A stretch of DNA of 64,000 nt from Brenneria izadpanahii (GCF_017569925.1 NZ_CP050854.1:4092001-4156000); one strand, 5' to 3'; shown: positions 17,204 through 27,207, counted from the first letter of the stretch. The notes: generated from the sequence alone by a model not told the origin. Translations and numbers: made by a program.

Positions 17204-17796
17204 GGTCTACACTCCTGCATGGATAGAATTCACACAGGGTGCTATGGGGAGCTCAGAAAGGCAGCAAAGAAGTCTTTATTGGATTGAGAAAATTTTTTGG
17301 CATCAAACGATAAAACCGCTTCTATGCCAAAAGTATTTATCATTATAAATAATCACATTGAGTCATTAATGAATGAGAATTTATAATCTGCCCACTTATT
17401 TATTAACGATCCATAGCATTAATATTGTGCGCTTTTAACACGAAGCTACCAGCAGTCGGGTCGGCTATGAGCGAAAACCCGACATAAAGCCATCCGATGC
17501 TAATCACAGTAGAAATAAAAAATTCCTTTCTTACTAAAAAACTAAGAAGTAAATAAATCGAATCGGGCGTGTCAGGTATTGGGCAATTTTGCACGTACGG
17601 GCGGTTTTGTCCTGCGTCTTTCCGGCGATCGAACCGCGTAATGCTGCGACGAGTTCCGGAACGGGACCGTCGCAAAGCCGGAAGACACTATATATTGTGG
17701 CCCAGCTATCTGCAGGAGATGCCAGATGTGGGACCGCAGCCGAAACGGACCCTTACTGGGCAGAATTACCGTTCTGTCCAGTGAAGGGAACAACGT
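17204..17796. other. Gene-free accessory stretch
   Basis: About 590 bases, AT-rich from 17,270 to 17,540 and GC-rich after that. Frames on both strands overlap between 17,570 and 17,800, none with a convincing start site or recognisable family. It separates the two halves of the conjugation operon and looks like degraded cargo. Confidence 0.3.
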
Positions 17797-18081
17797 ATGA
17801 GCAGTGAGCTATCAAAGTATCAGACGGCCTTTGGCCCCAGCCAAGCTGGTAATGTCACCGACATCATTGATAAAGTTGAAAAGGATAATCAACTGACCCA
17901 TAACCACATCCATGAATTCATAAGACGATACGAAAACGAACATGGCAGATCTTGATAAGATTAACTATTTAAGGAATCATCATGGCATGGCTCACCCTCA
18001 TTATTAAGCGAGGCAGACGCTAAATTTACTATCAATCTGGTTCGTTCGATAATGAATTATGTAGATGACCTTTTAGGCTAA
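17797..18081 (+). pseudogene. Remnant of a small HEPN-like gene
   Basis: A 52-codon frame from ATG 17,797 (GAAGGGAAC site) overlaps a second frame from 17,942 that reads LRNHHGMAHP, then stops early. Shifting frame after CACCC restores SLLSEADAKFTINLVRSI and a natural end at 18,081. The RNxxxxxH signature with flanking helices resembles HEPN ribonuclease C-termini. One missing C in a short C run would explain the break. Probably a degraded toxin or abortive-infection gene, or an artefact of sequence error. Confidence 0.4.
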
Positions 18082-18148
18082 GAGAATTTTTTTAATGCTG
18101 GCCACTGCCAGCGTTATATAACATAGATAAATAAAAGGATTATTATTT

Positions 18149-18280
18149 GTGAATGTCAGATATCTGTACGGTAAGAAAAAAAATTTACTGCCTGTTATTG
18201 ATGATAAGGCTGGGTTACGCCTGAGTGATTTATCGCATTATTCAAGGATGGAAAACGAGATGATGCGTGATAATGAAAGG
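18149..18280 (+). pseudogene. N-terminal fragment of a hypothetical gene cut by IS256
   Basis: A frame opening with GTG at 18,149 encodes about 44 residues (MNVRYLYGKKKNLLP...) before running into the IS256-family end. No family is recognised. Its 3' part is absent on the other side of the IS, where the conjugation operon resumes. Confidence 0.35.
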
Positions 18281-19571
18281 GAGTGTTCAGAATTCTGTGT
18301 CACGGTAAAAATATTACAGCGTAATCACGTTATTCAGTCGCCCGTCAAAATAAATGGCCAACTGCGACAAGGTCAAGTTCCAGTTCTGGATTGGCATTGT
18401 CCATTTCTCCCGCGCATTCATCAGCCCCAGATAAAGCAGCTTCAACAGGCTGTTTTCATTAGGGAACGCCCCTTTGGTTTTCGTCAGCTTCCTGAACTGC
18501 CGGTGAACTGATTCGATGGCGTTGGTGGTGTAAATCACCTTGCGGATATCCGCCGGATAGCGGAAGTACGCCGACAGATTTTCCCATTTCCGGCGCCATG
18601 ACTGGATAACCATCGGATACTGCTGGCCCCATCTGGCATCCAACTCGTCCAGCGCAGTTTCCGCCGCCGCTTTCGATACCGCGCGGTAAACCGGCTTCAG
18701 GTCGGCCATGAACGCTTTGTGGTGCTTCGACGCCACGTATTTGATGGAGTTGCGTATCTGGTGGATGACGCACAACTGCACTTCCGTCTGCGGATAAATG
18801 CTATTTATCGCTTCCGGGAACCCGGTCAATCCGTCCACGCAGGCAATCAGGATATCCCTGACACCCCGGTTTTGCAGGTCGGTCAGCACCGACAACCAGA
18901 AGTTGGCTCCTTCACTTTCAGACAGATACAACCCCAGCACGTCTTTTTTGCCTTTGGCGTTCAGGGCCAGTACGGTATACACCGCCTTGCTCACATAGCG
19001 CCCATCCTCACGGATTTTGTAGTGGATGGCATCCAGCCAGACGAAAGGATACACCGGCTCCAGCGGGCGCTGCTGCCAGTGTTTCAGTTCGGGGATGACC
19101 TTGTCGGTAACGGCGCTGATAGTGGACGTGGAAACGCTGAAAGCGTACAGGTCTTCGATTTCCCGGCTGATGTCGGCGTAGCTCATGCCGAGAGCGAACA
19201 GGCGGATAATCTTGTGCTCAATCTCGTCGGACAGGGTGGTCTGGTGCTTTTTTACCAACTGAGGCTCGAAAGTGCCATTGCGGTCGCGTGGTGTGGCGAG
19301 TTCAAAACTGCCGGTCGTCGCTTTAATGGTCTTTTTGCCGGAACCGTTTTTACGGTTTGCTTCCACATCTGCAGCCAGATGAGAGTCAAGTTCAGCGGCC
19401 AGAGCAGCTTCAGTTAACTGTTTAATTAATGGGGTTAAGATACCATCCTTGCCTGTTAATGCCTGACCGGACTGGAGGGCCTTAAGTGCTTTGTCGAAAT
19501 CGAAGGGCTGGGACATGTGTCATTCCTTTTTTGAAGTATATTACTGGAATGACACAGAATTTCTAACGCTC
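18280..19571 (-). mobile_element. IS256-family insertion sequence
   Basis: About 1.29 kb, with imperfect terminal inverted repeats sharing AATTCTGTGTCA (left end about 18,280-18,302, right end about 19,550-19,571) around a complete transposase. I see no matching 8-9 bp target duplication in the flanking DNA, which suggests a deletion or recombination after insertion. Confidence 0.75.
18314..19516 (-). CDS. IS256-family (Mutator-like) transposase
   Basis: A 400-residue intact transposase with the family layout: an N-terminal DNA-binding part (1-150), then DDE residues in FVWLDAIHYK (first Asp), CVDGLTGFPEAI (second Asp) and TTNAIESVHRQFRK (Glu), with the YxSxxHxxF-like ISxSTIS region upstream. 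It appears functional. Similar to IS1414-type transposases by recognition; I did not compare it with a database. Confidence 0.9.
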   Translation of the reverse strand: MSQPFDFDKALKALQSGQALTGKDGILTPLIKQLTEAALAAELDSHLAADVEANRKNGSGKKTIKATTGSFELATPRDRNGTFEPQLVKKHQTTLSDEIEHKIIRLFALGMSYADISREIEDLYAFSVSTSTISAVTDKVIPELKHWQQRPLEPVYPFVWLDAIHYKIREDGRYVSKAVYTVLALNAKGKKDVLGLYLSESEGANFWLSVLTDLQNRGVRDILIACVDGLTGFPEAINSIYPQTEVQLCVIHQIRNSIKYVASKHHKAFMADLKPVYRAVSKAAAETALDELDARWGQQYPMVIQSWRRKWENLSAYFRYPADIRKVIYTTNAIESVHRQFRKLTKTKGAFPNENSLLKLLYLGLMNAREKWTMPIQNWNLTLSQLAIYFDGRLNNVITL

Positions 19572-19856
19572 TCACAGGGTATTGCCGGTCACCGTTATCA
19601 GGACATCAATGCCCCTCCCCCTACGGCCTTCCAGATGCAGCGCCACACTGGTGCGGCTTCCAATCCGATGGGGGTGCGCGGTCAATGAGACCGGCCCCGA
19701 CAGCCGATCGCGGATAGCCTGACAAAATACATCCAGCGCCCGGGCATCGGTTTCACTGATACTGGCAGCCCCCTGAGGCGGCAGGGTAAACAGAGACGGC
19801 TCCCGATACAGATTATGCGAACGAACAGCGAGGGCGGGGTATTTCAGTGTCATCAT
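19572..19856 (-). CDS. Small ICE protein downstream of the TraC-like ATPase
   Basis: A 94-residue protein that starts within the stop codon of the ATPase gene (four-base overlap), so it is coupled to it. The stop codon falls exactly at the IS256 boundary (19,572-19,574), so the natural C-terminus may be lost. I do not recognise a family; in related ICEs a small gene follows the ATPase here. Confidence 0.55.
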   Translation of the reverse strand: MMTLKYPALAVRSHNLYREPSLFTLPPQGAASISETDARALDVFCQAIRDRLSGPVSLTAHPHRIGSRTSVALHLEGRRGRGIDVLITVTGNTL

Positions 19857-22708
19857 GCAGCCTCTTCCCCCTCGTCTGTCAGCAACCCACGAAGGCGGTC
19901 AAGCTTTTGCGCCACTTTGCGGGCGGCTTCCAGCTCACTGCAGCCAAATTTCTGCATCAGCGCGCGACGCTCAGCTTTTTCCTCTTTTTCGGTCATACCC
20001 AGTGCCAGGTACAGGCTGGGCGGCACTGCCCGGAACAGCGCCTCCACTTTTTTCGACAGTATCACCCCTTCGGTATAGCAGCCGGACAGTTTACTGGCGG
20101 ACAGCAATACCGCCTTTTGTTCATCAGTCAGCGCCTTGAATCGGGCGATATCGTTGACCTCTTCCGGCGGCATCGTCAGACAAACCCACCATTCCGCCAT
20201 ATTCAGCATCTTCTCGGCGATGTCCGGGAAGTCTTTCAGGTTCTGCGTGGCCAACCACAGCCACGCGCCGAGCTTACGCCACATTTTGACGATTTTAGTC
20301 ATGTACGGCGCCAGCAGCGGGTTCACCGTCACGATGTGCGCTTCATCCACGGCAAACACGATATCCCGCTCCGAGTATTGGTCGCGTTCGGCAATGTTGT
20401 TGATGGTGTTGGTCAGACTCACCATGGTCAGCGCCATTTGTGCTTCATAGCCTTCCCGCGCCAGGTGGCCCAGGTCGATCAGCGTCACATCCGCCTCCGG
20501 CCACAGACTGCCTTCACGATTGAACAGTTCAGCTTCAAAACTGCCTGCCTGTGTGAACATCCCCAGCGACTCCGCCATCTCGGCGGCTTTTGCCCGCCGT
20601 TGCGCATTACGCACATCGTTGCCGTCATCTTTGGAGATGTCATACAGCGCATTCTGCAGGTCGGTCGGCAACATTTGACGCCCCTCTTCATACGTCTGGC
20701 GTGCCGCCATCAGCAGGGCTTCACGGATCATCGCGCGGTCAGCGCGTTTCAATTCAGCCTCTTCCTTCTCATCCCCACCGGTGATCATCATGCGCGCCGA
20801 AATTTCCATTTCTCCCAGATAATCACGTTTGTCCTCATCTTCATCATCAGCATCAAGATCCGGCAACTCGTTCTCATCCAGGTTCAGGGCGGTTTCTTCA
20901 ACCAACTTATGTGCATAAGTAAACGGCGGCAGTGACACGCCGCTACCCGGCTTGATGCTCACTTTATTGACGCTGAGCCCCTGGCTCTCGTAATAATCTG
21001 CCAGCAGACCAAAACTATTGCCTGCTTCTGCAATAAACAAACGGGGACGGTGTATCGCCATCAATTGAGACATTACCGCGCACAGCGTCGCGGATTTCCC
21101 GGCGCCGGTCGGGCCGAAATACAGCATGTGCGCATTCTGACTACGATCGTGCTTGTTCAGCGGGTCGACCGTCAACGTGTCGCCGCCACGGTTGAAAAAG
21201 CTCATTCCCGGGTTACCGGTACCAGTTTCTCTCCCGGTTACCGGCAACAGACCGGCGAGGTGTTGTACCCAGGTCAGGCGGGTATACCAGTGTTTTTTGT
21301 CCGTCTCCGGGTTAAAACACATCGGCAGCGCCCGCAAATAGGTATTGAGGGGCGCCACGTCAAATTCGGGACGAATGGGCTGCAGGCCGGCGCCAAGCAA
21401 CACGTTAGTCAGTTCCACTCGTTTGTGGTTGAGTGCATTCAGGTCGCCGGCACGCAGCAGGAACGTGATGCCGGCACGGTACAATTTGTGGCGATTGCCC
21501 AGGTATTCCTTCACCTGTGCTACATCCTGGCGCACGCGCCCGGACTCGGTATTTTCACCGACGGCATTCTTAGACAGCTTGTTGAAATCGTTCTCCAGCG
21601 TATCCTGCGGCTGCACCAAGATGGTTATACACAGCATCGTCCCTTCCGGGAACAAATCCATCAGCGCATTGATTTTTTTCTCACCGCGTTTCATTTCCCC
21701 GGTGATCGTGCCCGGCTCCGGCGGGCGGCGCAGTTTCTCGACCGGAATGGCGCAATGCGCCTGATTATCGAACCACCAGACACCGTTGTCCGGATCGGAC
21801 CGGGGCGGGGTAAACCACAATGTTTCAGCGAAATCGTTCATCACCGGCATCTCGCCATCCGGTGTATCACGACGGTCAAAATAGGCAGCGTCCCGGTACA
21901 GGGTCTCTTTATTCACCCAGTCCGGGCTCGGATTAAAATGACGCAGTAGCCAGTCATGCACCTGCGCCCCGTTCTGCCGCACGCAGATGACGCCGGCGCC
22001 GGCGAGAGCGCCGGTGACACGTTCACAGGCCTGATCGAGCATCGCGATTGGCGGCATCGGATCCGCGTTATTCTTTCCAATCCAGCGATAGATCACCATG
22101 CGGGTACGCCGCTGCTGCCCCCGCCATGGCTGATCGGTGATAAGCGTATCTTTAAACAGTCCTTCCGGCCGGGCGATACCTCGCAGATGTCGCTCAGTCT
22201 CTCTTAACCAGGACTCTGACAATTTACTGCCCTGTGCATGGGGTTTAACGTAGGCTCTGAGCCGGTCGATATAGGCCTCGACATTGTTTTCATCCTGGCA
22301 GAAAAATTGTACCACCCAGGGGTTTTCGTCATGTTCATCAAACGAATCCTGCAACGCATCCTCGACCGTGTCGCGCATCTGCTCAAGGCGGTCGTCAGTA
22401 CGCCCTTCTGTCGCCACAGGCGTGACATCAAATACCGCGCCCACGGAAACGCCGTCATCGAGCAAAATACATTGCTCGCGATCCAAAAACTCTGCCCAGG
22501 GCAGGTAATCAATGATGGATGGATTGGCGTGATACAACTGCTTTTCATCATCAATCGTCATTTTTCCCGGTCGCGTCAGCGCCTCTCGCCCGGCAACGAT
22601 CAGGGAAACACCTTCCTCAGCGGAAGTGAGCTGGCCGGTCGTATTATCAGCGGGAAGCGCCGGACTTTTTCGTATCAGGCGCTTTTTATCAAACAGAGGG
22701 AATCGCAT
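19853..22708 (-). CDS. traC: TraC/VirB4-like conjugation ATPase, PFL_4706 family (TIGR03744)
   Basis: A 951-residue cytoplasmic ATPase that powers pilus assembly and substrate transfer. The Walker A motif GPTGAGKS is at about residue 541, and the Walker B motif VFAVDEAHI at about 785. An acidic linker (LDADDEDEDKRD) lies near 625. The N-terminal half is the typical VirB4 docking region. It lies between a lipoprotein gene and a small coupled gene, in the conserved order of this ICE class. Intact. Confidence 0.9.
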   Translation of the reverse strand: MRFPLFDKKRLIRKSPALPADNTTGQLTSAEEGVSLIVAGREALTRPGKMTIDDEKQLYHANPSIIDYLPWAEFLDREQCILLDDGVSVGAVFDVTPVATEGRTDDRLEQMRDTVEDALQDSFDEHDENPWVVQFFCQDENNVEAYIDRLRAYVKPHAQGSKLSESWLRETERHLRGIARPEGLFKDTLITDQPWRGQQRRTRMVIYRWIGKNNADPMPPIAMLDQACERVTGALAGAGVICVRQNGAQVHDWLLRHFNPSPDWVNKETLYRDAAYFDRRDTPDGEMPVMNDFAETLWFTPPRSDPDNGVWWFDNQAHCAIPVEKLRRPPEPGTITGEMKRGEKKINALMDLFPEGTMLCITILVQPQDTLENDFNKLSKNAVGENTESGRVRQDVAQVKEYLGNRHKLYRAGITFLLRAGDLNALNHKRVELTNVLLGAGLQPIRPEFDVAPLNTYLRALPMCFNPETDKKHWYTRLTWVQHLAGLLPVTGRETGTGNPGMSFFNRGGDTLTVDPLNKHDRSQNAHMLYFGPTGAGKSATLCAVMSQLMAIHRPRLFIAEAGNSFGLLADYYESQGLSVNKVSIKPGSGVSLPPFTYAHKLVEETALNLDENELPDLDADDEDEDKRDYLGEMEISARMMITGGDEKEEAELKRADRAMIREALLMAARQTYEEGRQMLPTDLQNALYDISKDDGNDVRNAQRRAKAAEMAESLGMFTQAGSFEAELFNREGSLWPEADVTLIDLGHLAREGYEAQMALTMVSLTNTINNIAERDQYSERDIVFAVDEAHIVTVNPLLAPYMTKIVKMWRKLGAWLWLATQNLKDFPDIAEKMLNMAEWWVCLTMPPEEVNDIARFKALTDEQKAVLLSASKLSGCYTEGVILSKKVEALFRAVPPSLYLALGMTEKEEKAERRALMQKFGCSELEAARKVAQKLDRLRGLLTDEGEEAA

Positions 22709-23127
22709 CAGTAGGCCTCCGTCCGCTCGCCGGGCATCGCGTATTGCACCTGGCTGTAGAACGGAAACACCGTACTGTAACCCGGCACCGGGGTATTGCC
22801 GTCAGCGAGGTGCGGAAACACATACATCACAAGATCAGGATTAGGCAAACGCGGGAACTGCTGGCTGATTTCACTTTCCTGGGTGCGGCTGTAGCTGCGA
22901 TCGTCTGCCAGGGTGGCCTGTTGCTCGTTCTCAGTAAGCGGACGCCTCAGGCTGTCCCGGGCGGCCACCGCATGGCGCGTGGAGCCGGCGCCGTCCTCCC
23001 CCTGCCACAATTCCAGCATCGTGCTGTCACCCGCCGGCAGCATTTCTTCTTTCGACGTAGAGCAGCCGCTCAGCAGTGCGCTCACCAAAATAGCGGCCAT
23101 CACCGCCCTTGTTTTTTTCATTTTCAT
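22708..23127 (-). CDS. Conjugative transfer region lipoprotein (TIGR03751)
   Basis: A 139-residue protein with a lipoprotein signal: basic start, hydrophobic segment and lipobox LLSGC with Cys at about residue 22. A mature Pro-rich C-terminal part (PRLPNPDLVMYVFPHL) is typical of this family. It probably sits in the outer membrane as part of the secretion core, TraV/VirB7-like. Its stop overlaps the ATPase start. Confidence 0.82.
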   Translation of the reverse strand: MKMKKTRAVMAAILVSALLSGCSTSKEEMLPAGDSTMLELWQGEDGAGSTRHAVAARDSLRRPLTENEQQATLADDRSYSRTQESEISQQFPRLPNPDLVMYVFPHLADGNTPVPGYSTVFPFYSQVQYAMPGERTEAY

Positions 23128-23144
23128 GGAAGGTTCCCCTGTAA

Positions 23145-24634
23145 TCAGTCCAATCCGCCAGTGCTACCGTCTGCGCCTGGCAGACTGAAGTCGTCATAAC
23201 GCACCTTGCGCCCCTGGGTCTCAAAATCGATCGCCAGTTGACGGGTGATATGGATAGCCAGTTTCTGACCCGGCGGCACATAAATGGCATCAAACATCAT
23301 CCCGTACCGCTCACGCACCCAGTCAGCCGTTTCTTTCATACTGCCGGACAGCGCCTTGCCCAGAACAGCCTGGCCGGCACTGCCCGTCATGGTGGAGGTG
23401 ATACCGTTGACGTTATTTTGCGTGGTGTACTGCCCCTGGCTAAATGCATCACCGGCGGCGCTGGCGCCGGAAAGGGCAGCAATGGTAGGCAGATAGGTCG
23501 AGGCATTGGACTTACGCTCACCGCTGATACAGGGGATACCATTGTCATCCGAAATCCAGCCAATGCCGGCATTAGTGCTCACGTCCTTGCCGTTGCCACC
23601 GCTGTTACCGCTGCCAGCATTGGCGTTAGCTTTCGGCAACGTACGAATCGTGCCATCAGCAAAGACAAACGTAATGCTGTTGACCTGGCCTCGCACACAG
23701 GAAAGCGTCCAGTCACCGCTGGCGGTGCCTGATACGACAGCACCTTCGACGTCCGGCAGTTCAATGCCATTGGCCGTCAGGTTATCTTTGCCGATAAGCA
23801 ATTTAAACGGATAGGGGTCGGTGACCGTACCGTTGATTGGCACCCGCCCCAACAGTGCGGTCATCGCGCGGCTACCCACCAATGTGGCGTTCTCCGGCAG
23901 GGTATAGACCGGCTCAACGTTCTCCTCCGCCCCTTTTTCATGGGTGTGGCCCTTCACCTGCTGCTCATACGCGGCTTTTTGCCGGGTTAACGCATTGTCA
24001 GCCAGGAAAGAGGTCGGGAACTGAGGCCCTTCTTTCGCACTGTTGGTATTGCGCGGATCGGGTTCTTTCTGATCTTTGGGGTTCACCCACATCAGGCCGT
24101 CCTGTCCAGACGCAGCGCGCCCATCACCGGCGCCCATTCCGTCCAGCCCCAGGCCTAACGGGATATCTGAATCGTGTTTCTTCTTATCCTTGTTGTTGGC
24201 CAACTGATCGGTCAGACTCTGAATTTTACCCATCAGCGTCTGCTGCTCCTGCTGGAGCTGCTGCTGACGTTGCTGAGCCTGTTTCTGGAACCCGGCAACC
24301 GCCTCGCTCACCTGACCCGAAACGTTCTGATTACGCTTGCGCAATTCCTCATTTTCTTTCAGGACATTATCGATATTTTTCTGCAACTCCGCCTGCTGGG
24401 TACGCGTAGTACGCAATGTGCCGACCAGGGTGCGCAGCGTGTCCTCCGGGGTATCGCCTTCAACCCCAGCGCATGCAGTTCTGCTGGAGATAAGTTGGCC
24501 AGCACACTTTGATCGTGCTGGTTTTTTTCAGGTGATTTGTTACCACCGCAGCTTTTCAGCCCGACAACAATCGCAGCCGCCAACACCCCAACCACAATCA
24601 CCTTAGGCAGCATATTGGATTTAACGCTCGCCAT
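23145..24634 (-). pseudogene. TraB/VirB10-like conjugation protein, PFL_4705 family (TIGR03752), apparent frameshift
   Basis: The two halves are clear. From ATG 24,634 (AAGGAGGTGAG site) come a membrane anchor (VIVVGVLAAAIVVGLKSCGG) and SPAELHALG. In another frame from about 24,470 down to 23,145 come EGDTPEDTLRTLVG, a coiled coil (about 75-135) and the VirB10-like beta domain ending in LAIHITRQLAID. Adding one G to the GGGG run near 24,466-24,470 joins them into about 498 residues (ALG-V-EGDTPED). The break is one of several single-base homopolymer losses in the window, so the gene may be intact in the cell. The protein would link inner and outer membrane parts of the secretion channel. Confidence 0.8.
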
Positions 24635-25526
24635 ACTCACCTCCTTGCTTCACCGCTTTACGCACAACGTTAGGTTCTGCAACAAAAGCGCCGTCCGGAC
24701 GCCCGGCCGTGACCAGATACAGCGTAGTCGTGTCCTCCGGCGTGCCGACCGGACCGAGGAAGCGATGCTGGAATGTCGCCGTCACAAACTGTCCCTGCAG
24801 GTTGCGAGGATCCAGGACGATCTTGCGGCTGGCGGTGTTTTGTACCTTGAGCGCGACGACATTGCGACGGCCGATCCCCCATCCTCCCAGCGGCGTAACC
24901 GCCACCGGCTCTGACGGGTACAGCGTGGTGATACGTTTTGGCAGGTGAGGGTTAACCGGATGAATACCCGGTACCGCTTCAACCGTTCGCACCGGGCCGT
25001 ACAGGCTTTGCGCCGCATAGCGTGTCAGCACAATCGGAAGCGGGGCGTTATATTTCGCCGGCTTGCGTTTCGTCTGGGTACCGTTATCAGCGCCGGGAGT
25101 CGAACTTTCTTCGCCAGTGGCGACGGCATTGTCTTTATCACTGCTGACCGATGTGACATCACCGCTGTAAACAAGACGCACCGGCTCGGTGGGGCCATTT
25201 TCTGCGGCAGTGACATCAAGGAGAATGAATTCACCACTCTCCACGTCCTGCAACTGCAGCCGGGTTTGCGGAAAGGCGCTGTCGGCTTTCAGATATACCG
25301 CGCCACCGCTGCTTTGCACGCGTAACTTATCGTTCAGCGACGGCGGGAAACCAACGCGCACATTTTTATCGACGAACAATACCCGCTCCTTACCCACGGC
25401 CAGCGGAATTGGCAGAGGAATACGCTCCCACTTCATCAACTCATCCGCATGGGCAGCCGGTGCGGTAAACGTCGCCGTCAGCGGTAATAAACCAAGGGCA
25501 AGCGCCAATACACGTACGTTGATCAT
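24621..25526 (-). CDS. Integrating conjugative element protein, PFL_4703-like (TIGR03749, TraK/VirB9-like)
   Basis: A 301-residue periplasmic protein with a signal peptide (about 1-28, ending AHADE). It has a beta-rich fold with a conserved N-terminal WERIPLPIPLAVGKERVLF block and a C-terminal domain TPLGGWGIGRRNVVALKV. I use the start at 25,526 because it overlaps the upstream stop; a longer frame to 25,601 has no ribosome site. It would form the outer-membrane core with the lipoprotein and the VirB10-like protein. Confidence 0.82.
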   Translation of the reverse strand: MINVRVLALALGLLPLTATFTAPAAHADELMKWERIPLPIPLAVGKERVLFVDKNVRVGFPPSLNDKLRVQSSGGAVYLKADSAFPQTRLQLQDVESGEFILLDVTAAENGPTEPVRLVYSGDVTSVSSDKDNAVATGEESSTPGADNGTQTKRKPAKYNAPLPIVLTRYAAQSLYGPVRTVEAVPGIHPVNPHLPKRITTLYPSEPVAVTPLGGWGIGRRNVVALKVQNTASRKIVLDPRNLQGQFVTATFQHRFLGPVGTPEDTTTLYLVTAGRPDGAFVAEPNVVRKAVKQGGEYGER

Positions 25527-26194
25527 TGGAACACTCCTTTTTTCTCCGGCGCGGGTTCTTGCGGTGCGACAGCCAGGCGCTGTGGGATACCGTCGTAGCA
25601 ATCCAGCGCCATACCAAACTCATTACGTTCCGGATCGCCTTCCCAGCGAACAATTTTCAGCGGATAGCGCGTCAGCGCCCGCTTCACCGGCTCCCCGGCA
25701 AACGACTCATCGGCCACCAGGTCAAGACGCACAACCCAGTTGTCCCGTCCCTCGACCGTAACCGGATCCTGGTTATAGCGTCCGTTGTAGCCATGCTCCG
25801 GGATTTCGAACACCACGCGCGTTCTGCCAGTCAGCTCGCCGTTATCACTGCGTTTTTTCGCATCCGCCTGCAGGAAACGTTCGCACGATGGCGTCAGGTA
25901 GGCGGAGAGCGTGTTAATTTTTGCCGGGTAATCCACTTCGCCGTTTTTCGGCCAGGCATTGAGTTGCTGGAAAATATAGAACGCGAAGCTGTACACCGTG
26001 GAGGGCGGTATTTCCCACCAGGCGCGGGTAGAGCCGCTGCGTAAATCAGGAGGGTTATGGATGGTGAGATTATCCGGCGCCCGCATCCAGCCGACGCTGG
26101 CCACCAGAACGAAGAAGACCAGCACGCCGCAGGCTATACGCAATGTGAGAATATGCTGGTCACGGTTTTTTACCGCATGACGGAAACGGCTCAT
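25523..26194 (-). CDS. Integrating conjugative element protein, PFL_4702-like (TIGR03746, TraE/VirB8-like)
   Basis: A 223-residue inner-membrane protein with one N-terminal transmembrane helix (about residues 22-42, ACGVLVFFVLVASVGWM) and a periplasmic domain. It overlaps both neighbours by four bases, showing tight coupling. It takes the TraE position between TIGR03750 and TIGR03749 genes. Confidence 0.82.
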   Translation of the reverse strand: MSRFRHAVKNRDQHILTLRIACGVLVFFVLVASVGWMRAPDNLTIHNPPDLRSGSTRAWWEIPPSTVYSFAFYIFQQLNAWPKNGEVDYPAKINTLSAYLTPSCERFLQADAKKRSDNGELTGRTRVVFEIPEHGYNGRYNQDPVTVEGRDNWVVRLDLVADESFAGEPVKRALTRYPLKIVRWEGDPERNEFGMALDCYDGIPQRLAVAPQEPAPEKKGVFQ

Positions 26195-26556
26195 GTTGAC
26201 CTCTTAACCACTCGGCTGCGCCGCAACGACCAGCCTTGTTTGTCGATAATGAGGGTGGGGTCACCCCACCCTATGCGACGTTTACGCTCCCCGAGACGCT
26301 GCCAGATATAGTTCTCCGGTTTACCGCGCTTGAGGCGCGTTAGCCGGCTGCCACCAAACCAGATGACGAGGAGTGGCGTCACCAGCATACCGGTGGGGAC
26401 AACAACCCAACCGGCAAGCGGAAGAAACGGCAGCGACACAAGCAGACCCAGTCCCACACCGGCCAGCGCCGCCAGCCCCATCTCCGGGGTGGTAAAGCCC
26501 CGGAAAACCACCGGTTCAGCATTGAGGCGATCGGGTAAAAAACGGATAGTCTGCAT
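26191..26556 (-). CDS. Conjugative transfer region protein (TIGR03750, TraL-like)
   Basis: A 121-residue inner-membrane protein with two hydrophobic segments (about 27-50 and 52-72) preceded by FRGFTTPEMG and followed by a basic tail with GKPENYIWQRL. This is the typical TraL/VirB3-like layout. Adjacent to the TraE-like gene with overlap. Confidence 0.82.
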   Translation of the reverse strand: MQTIRFLPDRLNAEPVVFRGFTTPEMGLAALAGVGLGLLVSLPFLPLAGWVVVPTGMLVTPLLVIWFGGSRLTRLKRGKPENYIWQRLGERKRRIGWGDPTLIIDKQGWSLRRSRVVKRST

Positions 26557-26567
26557 CGTCTGCGACC

Positions 26568-26933
26568 TCAGAACAGAATTTCGGCAGATTTGCCAACCAG
26601 CCAGATAACAATGACCAACAACACGACGCCGACCAGCACGATGGCGCCAAATTTGGCCCAGTTCGCTTTACCGTCACGAACTTCCGCAAAGGTGTGAATG
26701 GCCGCATTGGCGACGATAAGGAAGGCCACCGCGGCGGCTACCAGGCCAATGACGACGATCCCATCCTGGAAGTAGCCTTTGATGGTTGACATCAGACCAC
26801 CACCGCTACCGGTAGACGGTGCTTCAACGGTGGGTAATGCGGCCTGTGCCGGTTGGACAGCGGCATACGACAGTGACGTAGCCACCGCCAGTCGCGCGGA
26901 AAGATGACGAAAAAGACCTACAACAGCGTTCAT
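26568..26933 (-). CDS. ICE membrane protein (TIGR03745), pilin-like
   Basis: A 121-residue protein with a long signal (about 1-31, ending AQAAL) and two hydrophobic helices (about 57-80 and 93-115) around a basic loop (EVRDGKANWAKFG). The size and layout match a prepilin or pilin-like subunit. Strong ribosome site AAGGAATCTC precedes the start. Confidence 0.8.
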   Translation of the reverse strand: MNAVVGLFRHLSARLAVATSLSYAAVQPAQAALPTVEAPSTGSGGGLMSTIKGYFQDGIVVIGLVAAAVAFLIVANAAIHTFAEVRDGKANWAKFGAIVLVGVVLLVIVIWLVGKSAEILF

Positions 26934-26964
26934 AAGAGATTCCTTTTACGATAAGACAACACAT

Positions 26965-27207
26965 TCAACTGGCGAACATCCAGGTTGAGATAACCAACAA
27001 AAAAACGAGCCTGACGCCGAAATGAATCAGCGCACTGTTACGCACGTTCTCGTTACTCCACCCTTGCCAGACATCAACCAATGCCCAGGCCGCCCACACG
27101 AACAGCGTCGCAAGTAACCCACCGATGCAAATCAACGAAAGGATATTGATTTCAACCCCGCCGCTGGCGGCGTTGAAGGCCTGTTCCTGTGCGCTACTCA
27201 TGGCCAT
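26965..27207 (-). CDS. ICE membrane protein (TIGR03758)
   Basis: An 80-residue protein with two transmembrane segments (about 22-42 and 60-78) around a loop WQGWSNENVRNSALIHFG. Its stop region overlaps nothing downstream, but its start overlaps the stop of the RAQPRD gene. The family is specific to this class of element; the molecular role is unknown. Confidence 0.8.
   Translation of the reverse strand: MAMSSAQEQAFNAASGGVEINILSLICIGGLLATLFVWAAWALVDVWQGWSNENVRNSALIHFGVRLVFLLVISTWMFAS

Noticed and set aside
17403..17675. A 90-codon minus-strand frame with one hydrophobic stretch
   Set aside because: No ribosome binding site; it straddles a sharp change in base composition and overlaps frames on the other strand.
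18314..19417. Plus-strand frames within the IS256 transposase, traC and other long genes
   Set aside because: They are antisense shadows of well-supported GC-rich genes.
24459..24475. Programmed ribosomal frameshift in the PFL_4705-like gene
   Set aside because: No slippery heptamer of the usual type, and the same single-base homopolymer loss recurs in unrelated genes.
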